Positions 24,601 to 36,600 of a stretch of DNA of 64,000 nt are shown one piece after another. This DNA comes from Eublepharis macularius (taxonomy: Eukaryota; Chordata; Lepidosauria; Squamata; Eublepharidae). The DNA lies in the NCBI RefSeq assembly GCF_028583425.1, contig NC_072790.1, positions 62,458,052 through 62,522,051 on the forward strand, in the 5' to 3' direction. How positions within the stretch are numbered: position 1 is the first letter of the stretch; each line of letters starts with the position of its first letter. The position numbers and the translations under genes are program-made. The notes under the pieces were generated by a model, which was not told the origin of the DNA, did no database searches, and saw only the letters and a list, made by a program, of their open reading frames with translations.

Positions 24601-27600
24601 CTTCTTGCCGCCGCTTGGAGAGAACGTGAGCTTCGTTGCTCTGTGCTTTTGTGCTTCGTGCTTTATTCTGACTGATTGCTTGGCTTTTGACTTCGGACTT
24701 CGTGACCTCGACTATTCTTCGGATCTCGTTTTGGACTTTGTTGTGGACTCGGTAATTTGACTCGGACTGTTTTGACCTTCCTTTCGCGTGCCCCTGAAGA
24801 TGGCCTCTAACGCTCTCTTCAAGCATTGCCTGCAATGCCACACTAAAATGGCCAAGACCGATGGCCATGAACTGTGCCTGTTCTGTTTGGGGGAGACCCA
24901 TAATGTGACGGCCTGTAAGATTTGCCAGGGCTTCACCAGCAAGGCCCGACAGGAGCGCAAGGCCCGACTTAACTCCTCCCTGTGGCAGAAGGTCATGTCC
25001 GGAGGCGCTCCGTTGCCCTCCTCCAAGGCCGGCCCAAGCCCCTCTGCCGAACGGCATTCAAGAGCTGGCTCAGTGGCCTCCGCGAGGTCGGGGTCGAAAC
25101 CGCGTCCCCCGAGTACCTCGGCGTCGAGAGCGGCCTCTCCAGCGCAGGGACCGGTGCGGCCGCCCCGTAGCGCGTCATCTACCAGGTCGGATCCGAGACC
25201 TACGTCGGAACCGAGGATCCTGGTACCGAGTCCCCGGTCGGAACCGACGTCCGGATCGGTTCCGATGAAGCCTAAGAGGTCGAAGCCGAGGTCCCCTTCG
25301 AAGGCGAGGAGCGCGTCGGTTCCGAGGTCTTCTTCGGAACCAGCGAAGAAGAAGAAGAAGACCAAGCATCATCGGTCGCCGCGTCCCGCTCCTCAGGAGG
25401 AGGTCATCGTGCTTCCTCACACGCCTTCCCCTCATCTGGGCTCCCCGGAGCCAGAAGACATCTCCGTGCCGGTGCCGGATCCGATGGCCTTCGAGACGGT
25501 GCCCGCAGAGTTCTCGTCGGGGCCGGAGCCGAGCCCGCGCCGTCGGGGCCGACCATCGCTTCCCCTTCGGTCGCCGAGGCTGGAACCGAGCCCGTCTCCT
25601 CGTCGGAGCCGTCCGTCGACTGCCCGTTCGTCTCCACCTCCGGTCGGTCGTGAGCGGCATGGTTCCGGGGACAGTGTCCGATCAGTCCGGTCCACTGCGT
25701 CCCGGCATCGACAGGCTTCCTACCTCCCCTCGCCATACCGTTGCCAATGGGAGGGGGCACCTGCGGGCTTCTCCGTGTCGGAACCGAGGCCTTCGACATC
25801 GAGGTCTGCGTGGGCTCCCCCTCCGCTCCAGGTTCCGGAATCCCAGCTCGGTTCCGATGAGGAGGATGTGGAGAGCTTTGGCGGCTACCAGTCGGAGTCC
25901 TGGTCCGAACCATCGCCAGCGGAGGAGCTAGTGCCATCTGCGGACTCCCCATTCGAGGACCTCCGCATCTACGCCGACCAGATGGCAAGGATGGCCAAGG
26001 CTCTCGAGATGGACATCTCTTCGGCAGTCCCCCAGACCAAGGACAAGCTCCTCAAGCGTATCTATGGGGATAATCCGGCGTACGTTGGCTTCCCCATGCT
26101 TGAGGGTATTGAGGAGATTGTGGAGAAGGTGTGGCAGGTGCCCTGTGATCAACCCCCAACGTCCAAGCGCATCGAGCAGCTTTACAAGATCAAGCAGGGC
26201 ACCTGGCCGGCGTTGGTGAAACACCCTCCACCTTCCTCCTTGGTCACAGAGGAGTTCAACCCCCGACGATCGGGTCACTCCTCGGTACCTGCCGATAAAG
26301 AGGGCAAGAAGCTGGATGCCATGGGCAGGCGCCAGTACATCGTCGCTTCGCTGGGTCTGAGGATTGCCAACTACCAGACCATCATGGCAGGGTACCAGCT
26401 GTACCTCTGGGAGAAGTTGGCATCCTATACCCGGGACCTCCCTCCTGAGCAGAAGGCTGTGGTGTCCCTGCTGCAAACAGAGGCTGTCCGGCTGTCTAAA
26501 CAGCAAATGAACGCTGGGAGCCACGCTGCTGACACTGCTGCTAGGGGGATGGCGTCGGCGGTGGTCCTCAGGCGCCACTCTTGGTTGCGGTCGACGGCCC
26601 TGTCCCAAGAGGTGCGTTCCAGGGTGGAGAGCATGCCCTTTGAAGGGGACTCGCTGTTCTCCAAGTCCACCGACGAGACCCTGAAGAAAAAGAAGGAGGA
26701 CAGGCAGACGGCGTGGTCTTTGGGTCTGGCTCCAGCGGACAAGCCCTCCTCCAGGCCACGGTACGCTCCCCGGTCCGGCCCTTACCACTACCAGGGCAGA
26801 TACCAACATCAGCGACCGGGCTACCAGCAGTATCCTGCATACCAGCAGCGGCCTTACCCTCCCGCACAGCAGCAGAGGAGGCGTCGGCCCTTCAAGCCTC
26901 GTCCGGCACAACAACCAGCCCAGCAGAAAGATCAGCAGGGCGCCGGGAGGCAGTACTGACGGGTCACGCCAGCCGTATCCCCGAACTTTTCGGACAGACT
27001 GAGTCCACTCCTCTCTGAGTGGGAGTCAATAACATCTGACTCATGGGTCTTAACAATTGTTGAAATGGGATACGGGCTGGAGTTTGTTGAGCTGCCTAGG
27101 TGCAGTTCACCCCTGACAGCTGTCAATAACACTATGGCCGAGCTGGATGCGGAGATCGTGTCGCTCTTGGCCAAGGGTGCTGTGGAAGAATTGCCCTATG
27201 AGGACTCTGTAAAGGGTTTCTTCTCTAGGTTCTTCCTGGTCCCTAAGAAGGATGGGGGCTTACGTCCCATTTTAGATCTGAGGGGCCTTAATGCCTTCCT
27301 CAAGGTGACCAAATTCAAAATGGTTACGTTGGCGGCTGTGATCGCCTTGCTGAAACAGGGAGATTGGTTTGCGGTTCTTGACTTAAAAGACGCATACTTT
27401 CACGTGGGCATAAGGAAGGAGCACAGAAAATACCTGAGCTTTGTTTACCGGCAAAGGGCTTTCCGGTATAAGGTGCTCCCCTTTGGCCTGTCCACTGCCC
27501 CACGAGTGTTCACTAAATGTGTGGCCCCTGTGGTTTCCTTCCTACGGGAAGAAGGCTGTACCATCTTTCCGTACCTTGATGACTGGCTCATCGTAGCTGA

Positions 27601-30600
27601 ATCAGAGTCTAGGCTGGTGCAGGACATTGGCCTGGTACTTAGCACTTGCCAACGCCTGGGGCTCCTGGTGAACTTGGAGAAATCCAAGTTGGTGCCCAAT
27701 TGCAAGGTGTCCTACATTGGTGCACTGTTAGACTCTGTGGAGGGTAAGGCCCTGCTCCCCTTGGAGAGGGCTCGGTCCCTAAGGGGTCTAGTGTCCATGT
27801 TCAAGAGGAACCGATTCCAGTCTGTGTGCACTATCCAGTGCTTACTAGGGCATATGGCAGCGGCCACCTCGGTGGTGCCTTTCGCTAGGCTGCGTATGCG
27901 CCCTCTCCAGAACTGGTTTGTGCGGAGGTACGATGCTCTGCTGCACCCTCCGTCCCTCAAATTCTCTATCCCGAGGGTCATCCTTTCCTCCTTGGACTGG
28001 TGGCTGTCTGATGACAACTTGTTTAGAGGGACCCCTTTTGGGTATCAACACCATGACATCACGGTTACCACTGATGCCTCTCTGTTGGGATGGGGGGCTT
28101 ACTGTGGTGATGTGTCTGTGCAGGATGTCTGGTCTGACAGGGAAAAGACCCTCCATATCAATGTGCTTGAACTAAGGGCCATTCGTTTCGCACTTGTGTC
28201 TCTTACAGCACTGCTGAGGAATCGTCAGGTCTTGGTGCAGACGGACAACACGACTGCCATGTACTACGTGAATCAGCAGGGGGGCACAGTGTCCATGGCC
28301 CTGTGCCGGGAAGCCACACTCACTTGGCAGTGGGCTATCAAGAACGGCGTGTCGCTCCGTGCTATACACGTGGCTGGGTCAGACAATGCCCGGGCAGATG
28401 CCCTCAGCAGAGTCCCTCTGCTGGACCACGAGTGGGAACTGAACGTAGAGTGCGTTGGGCCGATCTTCCAGATGTGGGGTCATCCAGTGATAGACGTGTT
28501 CGCCACTGCGGCAACCACCAAGGCCCACACGTTCTGTTCCAGGGCAGGGAGCGACCCCCTCTCTATTGGGGATGCCTTCCAGTTTACGTGGACGCAGGGC
28601 TTGCACTACATGTTTCCTCCATTCCCCTTGATTCCCAGGGTCCTGTGCAAGATAGAGGAAGACGGGACGGACTGCATCCTGGTGGCCCCCTTCTGGCCAC
28701 GGCAGGTTTGGTTCCCGAAGCTCCTGCGGATGTCCCAACGGACATATGTGAGTCTGCCCCCTCGGCAAGACCTTCTCCTAAACGGGAGCCTAGTCCACCA
28801 CGATCCCAGGAAGCTGCACCTAACGGCTTGGCGGATCGTTCCTCCCCTGTAGGCTTTACTGACGAGGTACAGAGGGTCATCCTGAATGCTCGTCGGCCAT
28901 CCACTAGGCGCGCTTATGCGGCCAAGTGGCGCAGGTTTGAGCTCTGGGCACTTGCCAGAGGAGTGGTGCCTGACAGCAGTCCCTTGGGGGTTGTGTTCGA
29001 GTATTTGTGCCACTTGCGTGGCCTGGGCTTGAAGGTGTCCTCCCTCAAAGTACACTTGGCAGCGATATCAGCTGCTCACGCCCGAGTTGAGGGTGCTACA
29101 GTGTTTTCTCACCCACAATCCCGCCAGTTCCTTAAGGGCATGTGCAATCTTTACCCACCTGTGTCGGCGCCAGTGCCTCAGTGGTCGCTGTCCTTGGTGC
29201 TCTCACGTCTCATGTTGCCTCCATTTGAACCTATGGCTACATGCCCCTTGGATATGCTCTCCTACAAGGTAGCATTCTTGGTGGCCGTCACATCGGCCAG
29301 AAGGGTCAGTGAGCTGTCTGCGCTGCGGTCTGACCCTCCCTTCCTTGTGTTTCATCCCAACAAGGTGGTCCTGCGTCCCTGCCTCGGGTTTCTGCCCAAG
29401 GTGGTGTCCGCTTTCCACCTCTCGCAGGATATCTCACTGCCTGCATTCTTTCCTCAACCTTCCTCTAAGGGGGAAAAGGCCCTCCATTCCCTAGATTTGA
29501 AGAGGGCCCTAGCCTATTACCTGGATAGGACGAAGGGGTTCCGCTCCAGTCCTCACCTGTTTGTATGTTTTGGGGCCAAGGACAAGGGTAACAGGGCTTC
29601 CTCACAGACCCTGTCTAGGTGGATTGTGACGGCCATTAGCAAGGCCTATTCCCTGGCAGGGGTGGCTTGCCCGCTTCATGTCAGAGCCCACTCCACGCGG
29701 TCCCAAGCATCCTCTTCGGCACTCCTCAGGGGGGTGCCCCTGGTTAACATTTGTAAAGCAGCCACATGGTCCTCTGCAGACACCTTTGTCAGGCATTACG
29801 CCGTTGATGTCAATGCGGAGCAGGATGTATCTGTGGCCAAGGCTGTCTTACACTCCCTTTTTTCCTGAGGGAGTTTTGGAATGACTTTCTTGGCGTACCT
29901 GTTGGGTACCCTTGAGTGAAAGTGTGTATATATGTACCTGGGGGTGTGTATATATGTAAATATTGAGTATTTATGTGTCCTTACACGGTATTTTTTACAT
30001 AGATGTATATATGCATATCTATTTATTGTTGATCTTGTTGCTTAATAAAATTGTGTTGGACTTCACCCCCGCCTTCCTTATTGTGTGAAGCTTGGTACAC
30101 TCCCATGTGTGGAGGCACAGAAGAACGAAGATGAAAACAGGGTTAACATACCTGTAACTTATGTTCATCGAGTTCTTCTGTGCTGACACACAACCCTCCC
30201 TCCTACCCCGCTGTGAACTCCAATGCACGATATTGTGATGGCTGTAACGGAAATTGGTGTTTTAAGGTGTTATGGCTGAAGTGTGTTGGTCAAGCGGCGG
30301 CAAAGGAGAACTGAGGGAAGGGGCCGTTGGTCGCTGGAGGATCACGTGACCGTTTGGGCGGGAAAACGGTCGCTGAGGCGCGCGACAAACGGCCCCTTCG
30401 GAGCCATGGAAGCTCTAGAAAATTCTCCGGCGGCTGGCCTGCGCCTGCGCAGTCCCCATGTGTGTCAGCACAGAAGAACTCGATGAACATAAGTTACAGG
30501 TATGTTAACCCTGTTATATTCTGTGTTGGTGGCCTTAACTGGGTAGAAAGGTGAGATACCAATTATTTTAAATAAAAGATCTGTTCATGCTATTAACTTG

Positions 30601-33600
30601 AACCATTACACTGGAAACAAATACTAGTGAAAATTGGCTATCATCTCAAGATAAAGTTCTTCAACTGTAATTATAAAATGATATCAACAATTGTAGATAA
30701 TACTTTATTTATTTATTTACCTTCCCTGCCCCCCATAGCCTTTCCTGCTTATTTCTCTCCTTCCCACCCACCTTTATCTGCCCCTGTCTTTCCCCCGTCT
30801 TCACTTTTCCTTCCTCATTCCTTCCTCCTGGCAGCCTCCATATGTTCATCTTTCGCTACATCTTTCTCTCCTTCAAACCCACTAAAGAACTTACCTTTTA
30901 TCTGACTCCATATTCATCTATACTTATTAATTTACTTCATTTATATACCACCATTCTCCACAATGGGAACTCAAAGCAGCTTACATCATTCTTCTTGCCT
31001 CCATATTATCCTCACAACAACCCTGTGAGTTTGGGTAGACGGAGAGCCTGTGACTAGATCAAATATAGTGAGCTTCCACCGCACAGAGATGATTCAGATG
31101 TGGGTTTCCCACATCCTGCTCTAAAACCCTAACCACTACATTGACTTGTGGGGAAGGGGGCTGCTGTTGAACAGTGGCAAGCTGCCAAGACCAGGTGAGT
31201 CATACTTTCAAGTCGTATGGTGGTTGCTTCTGGGCTTGGCCCCAATAAGTTCTCCCTCAAAGGCCTAAGCAATCCTGGAAAGGGCCTTGCCCCCTCCCCC
31301 TGCCCTTTGTTGACAAAAACTAAGCCTGGAATAATGGTTAAACTGTTATGGTTGTCTAGCAACAGCCACTGCAGGCATCTGATTAAAGTTACAGGTACTC
31401 CTTCTACCATTTGGGGTTTTTTTTACACACGCCATTTTTTTTCAAGATTTCATATTTTTCTGCAAACCAAGGGCATTTCTCAGGTGTGTACAAAGATCTG
31501 TCTTGTCCGTTCATGGCACCAGTTTACAGATTTTAAGTATACCCAGGTCAGGGCCACTTGGCAATTAGTATATCAGATTACAGGATAAGGGGAAAAGAGG
31601 GCCAAGAACATTATGTTATCTTCCTCCATTCTTTCCTTCTCCCACACTCATGGATTTGTTGTGGGATAGGGGAGACAAAGGAATAAAGATAATTTTTTTC
31701 TCTTGAAACTCCAGTAATCTTTCTTTCAATGACCATTTCCCCCCCAAAGCACTCACTGAAAAGAGGAAACGAGTGAGATGTTGCATATGAAAGAAAGTAT
31801 TTTGATTAATAAATATTTTCCTGAAATAACAGGAGGTTCATCTTTGTTCTTCTGTGCAATCCCACATTGGGACTGCGCATACGTAGGTGAAATTTCTGTC
31901 ACTTCAAAACTATTCCAACAACTAACAATAGCTGAATCACGCACCATAAGAAATGTCAAGGTCAAGTCCCAAAGTCAAACCACAAAGCAGTAGATAAAGA
32001 TAGCATGGAGCTCACAAGCAAGGATCTTTTCTTTGCGGCAGCTGAGAGAGAACTGAGGGGAAGGGGGTCACTTCTCCCGGGTAGTCACGTGGCCGTTTAG
32101 GCGGGAAAACGAGCAATTAAGTGACGGTGAGAAGCAGCTTCTAATGGAGCTTTATAGAAGCAACAGAAACTTCTCCAGTCAGCTGGCCTGGATGTGTGCA
32201 ATCCCAATGTGTGCCTGCACAGAAGAACTCAATGAACAATGGTCATAGGTACAACCCTGTTTTTCTCTCATCAGTAGAGACAGTTCCGCCCCATCCCTTC
32301 CTCCAAATTTAGACTCCTATTGCTTGTGTACATACAAAGACCAGCCTTGTTATTGGAAAAATATGTAACATTACAAAGCAGCCTTCTTTTTAAAAACTGC
32401 TGTGTTGAAATATTAAAGATGTGTATAATTAACAACAAGCTTCCATTCATGGATGTACTATAGTGCAAATGCAAAAGTTATCTATGTGAATCCTTTATAT
32501 CCAGCAATTGTCTTTCCATTGTTCTTCACAATCAGGGAAGCAATGACTCGCTTTAGTTTCAGTCTGGGTCCTCATTTCCCTATCTTGTCCTATTCTTCGT
32601 CAACTACTATGACCAGTACTGCCTTTCTAACAGCTTTTAAAGCATTCTAACACAGGACACAACCTTTCAAATGGGTCAAAAAAGCATAAACCATCTGTTC
32701 ACGGTTAGCATAATTATGATCCTATTATTTAAATATATTTTAAACATTTGTGAAAGCTCAGGTCAAAGCCTATTACATGATTTCTACAAAAAACCCAGAG
32801 ATTTATATAAATATATAAACAATGGTTTATAATTTATCATTACAGGAATGAGCTCATCCTTGGGTTGCCTTTTCCTATTCTCTTACTTGTTGCTGAGAAA
32901 AGAATCACTTCAGTTTTCACAATAATCCACTGTGAATCCACAAACTATAATTTGTTCTCTTCAAAACATTGTAATCCTGGTTTGGGGGAAAGGTGCCGTG
33001 ATTTGATTTTCTTCAGAAGTGAATAATATCTAAGCCATACATGAGGGGAAGAGGGGAAGGAAGCTGTTTTACTCTGAGTATTTTCAGTGTTTGTTCCTCT
33101 ATCGTTGCCATATTTTGTCATTAAGTATACCAATAGATATGGCAAAAGACATTGTTATATAAAAGTAGATTTCAAAATACTGCTTTTTTCCTTCAGAAGT
33201 TGCCTGCTTTTTTCCTTCAGAAGTTGTCTGCTCTTCCTAATAACTTTCCAATTATAACTTTTTTAGAAATGGATATACCGGTTTTATTATTTGAAGATGA
33301 TGGTTCTCTGTTATACAGCCCAGCAAGTAAAATTAAATATGAGTGCAATGCAATGGAAAGAAGAATAAAGGACATGAAGGAGAAAAGAGAAAATCTTTCC
33401 CCTACAGGTATGGTGATATGTCTGGTCTATAGAACTGCCATAGGTTTGCCCCTGAATTTGGCTCTACTTTCCTCAGTCTTTATCCAGTTATATTATGTAA
33501 AATACTTAAGTTGTACTGTCTTTGACTGATACGTGCTTTCACTCATGGAAAAGATCATCACTCCTAATAATGATTAATTTTTATTTACATGGATTACATT

Positions 33601-36600
33601 TTAGTAAAGTAAGAATCCTGAAATGCTTGATTTGAACATTTACTCTCTTGATGTGTTTGCTCATAGTCTAATCAGATTTGAACAGAGCCTGCAAAACAGC
33701 AATTTAAGTATGTTTTGGGGTGTAGATTTGTCCGTGGATGGTTTTTTCAGTATCCAAAAAAGTTAATAAAAAAAAAAAACGAAGGGGCTTGTGGAGTGCA
33801 AGAATGCTCCTCTCTGATGTGTATTGAGTACGAGGTTGTGTGAGACGGCAAATGAGGCCCCTACCAACTCTCTTTACATTCTCTTTGATCCACTTGGGTA
33901 TTATACACAACAGTGTTATATATGGTATGGACATTCATCTTCTGTGTTACAATATTTCATATTTTTAAGTTTGGGGTGGCACTGATCTTTTAGGCTATAA
34001 TGTGGAATGAATCGAAATAGAACTAATTTATAATCCTCACACGATTTATTAACAGCACTTTGGGGCAGCCATTTTGGTAAGTAGCTCTACTTGACTGTGA
34101 CAGCCTAAGTATGTTCTCAGTTTGGTAAAACTTTCTTGAGTGCAGTAGCTAAAGCTGTAACTTCACAAGCAAACACTCTGGGTTAAAGCCAACCAGCTTT
34201 TCCACTGGTATAAAAGGGAAGGAGGTCCCCTTCACTAAAAAAGACTATTCAGGAGGAAATCATACAAGCTTCATGGACAAAAACCATATGGGATAGAGCC
34301 TGTAGTAAGGAGGGGAATTAGCTGAGACTGAATGAGAAAGCTGAATGGCTCCAGCCTTCTGTGATGATGTTGAATATGTCCTGGGGTGGGAATGTTCTGC
34401 CTGTCAGGTTCAGGAATTCGTCAAAACAGCTCCTGTTTCTTCACTGAGGATGTAGCAGAGCTGAAGTACTAAAACACACTCTCTCAGTGATATTTTAAGC
34501 CTGAACACATATAAAATATTTGAAATAAAGTCTCTCAAATGAATATTAGTATCTTGGAACAAGCCTAAATTTAGAATGAATTCTTAAAACTTCATTTATC
34601 CTGAAACCCCTATTTTTAGCTTCACAGATGTCTCAGGTATCAGGCTTCAGTTCTGTTCAAGCAACACAAGAACCAGTTCTTGTTTCTGCCAGTTCAAGTT
34701 GGGCATTATCAGGTAAACAATATAAAACTTCTGAAAAAAAGGTATTGAACTTAAATTTAATGGCTTGAATCCAATAAATTGTGAACAGCAATTACCTGTT
34801 TCTGCTTGCGTCGGCAGAAGAGGGAAAAAGAGGCAGTTTTACTTGATTTTGCAATATATCCATTCTCAACATAGATCTGACAGTGGATACTTAAATTCAG
34901 AAACTGCAGCCATGAGCAGACAAGAAGACAGGTTTTCTACAAACCTGCAGAAAAATCTGAAATCTAAAAAATAAAAAAGGAAGGCTGAGATCCAGTGTTG
35001 TGTAGTGGTCAAAGTGTCATACTAGAATCTGGGAGGCTCAGGTTCAAATCCCCACTCTGCCATGGAAGCTTACTGGGTGACCCTGAGCCTGTCAGGATCT
35101 CTCTGCCTAATTTATCTCACATGGAGGATCAAGTGGAGGAAAGGATGATGGTGTAAGATGCTTTGGGTCCCCACTGGGGAGAAAGGCTTAATATAAGTGA
35201 AGCAAATAAATAGTAAAGTTAAAGACTAGGGGAGCAGATAAAAGAATGGTTGGTTGGTAAGTGGGAAGGAGAGAAGGAGGCAGAGAAAGGGGAGAAAATG
35301 TGGGGGCTTCCAAGAAGAGAGAAAAAGAAAATAGCGTGGGGAAGGAGGAAAGTGAAATGACCCATGCAAGTCCTTGTGGGTTCCCCAGTTGTGAATACCT
35401 AAAGAACAGTTTCTGTAGTGAGCTAGTTAACCCCGAATTTGTTGAGAACAAGTTGCACAGTATTAAATTTTCTTGTGAATTTCTACTACAGTAGAATTAA
35501 TGAGTGTGATTTTTTTTTTTTAAAAAAAAGAAGAATGGTCTATTTTGGCTAGCACTGAACTGATGCATCTCAAAAAGATGTTGGTTCAGTCTATTACCAT
35601 TTTAATAATGAGATAATTGTTTTCATTAACATTCTAAGATATTTCTTTAAAAGCTCAGGTGTACAAATTTAAAAGAATTTCTTGTAGTACCTGTAGCGAT
35701 AAATAGCATGTTGTTATTGTTGCACATGATGGGAATTGAGATGTAAAATTTCTGGAAATAATAAATGATGTATTTTATAATATTAAAGAAGAGTAAGTTC
35801 AGGTTGGATAGGAATTTAAGGGTTCCCCTCCTATTTTTTCGTGAAAGTTTTCATTGGGGGGGGGGGAATAAAACACTGTAGCTGGTTGGGTGGTCTCATG
35901 GAGGCTGACCGGCCAATTGGAGGGAAGGGCCTGCTCCAACCACTCAGGCTGACAAAGCAGTAGGCCAGCAGTAGGAGAGAGAAAGTGCTGTGGGGGAGGT
36001 CTGGGCAGGCCAACAGCAATGGTAGGTCAGAGGCAGACAAGGCAGCAGAGCCCATAACAGCACTGGAGCATCCAGGATAAAGGGTGGGGTTGCAGGAGCC
36101 TTGAGTCCAAAGGTGAGCAACACGCCAGAGCCAAGCATGGCTTAGGGAGAGCCCAATGAGGAGTTCGAGTCCCCAGAGCTTCCAAGGGCCCAAGACAAGC
36201 TGGAAGGGTGGAGGGACCAGATGCTGAGAGGTGAGATTGAGGGATTGGGCCCAGCTGAAGCCTCATGGGTTGCTCATGAGGGAAGGCATGCAGGTGTGAA
36301 GAATCCATGGGATACCACAAACTGCAAAAGAGAAGTAGGTACCAGTGGGCAGGAAAAACTTTTAAACAGCCTAAGGAAGAACCCTTGGGAACCCACTCAT
36401 GGTTGAGCAGTCGGGGACCCAGTCTGAGGTCACAGGTGCTTGTGACACCCTAATTTTTTCCTTGACTTCAATTTATAATTTAGCATGTAAAATTGTATTA
36501 ACTAACATATTTAAGTAATGCTAAAATCAAATGCCTTGTTTTTCTACAAACAAAATTGGAAAAATGTCCATTACTTAAGAGAGCGGTGCAAACTACTGCA

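Larger units (their letters stand above)
24419..30515 (+). mobile_element. DIRS-type tyrosine-recombinase retrotransposon, structurally complete (copy 1)
   Basis: DIRS elements move through a circular DNA made by reverse transcription and integrated by a tyrosine recombinase, without target duplication. This 6.1-kb copy has inverted terminal repeats (24419-24617 and 30291-30515), an internal complementary region at 30101-30192, and open gag, pol and recombinase frames in order. About 160 bases of the two terminal repeats are identical by eye, which implies recent insertion. It lies in MCPH1 intron 5 in the gene's own orientation, inside an older LINE fragment. No flanking duplication is seen, as expected for this class. 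Confidence 0.93.

Noticed and set aside
24593-25988. Long minus-strand frames opposite DIRS gag
   Set aside because: They mirror the GC-rich, arginine/serine-rich gag coding strand and have no recognisable domains.
25928-26914. 328-codon minus-strand frame opposite the end of gag
   Set aside because: An antisense shadow of a conserved sense gene with intact motifs.
35831-36406. Overlapping frames suggesting a small gene in intron 7
   Set aside because: Several frames on both strands in a GC-richer block, with no domain or splice support; more likely a repeat.
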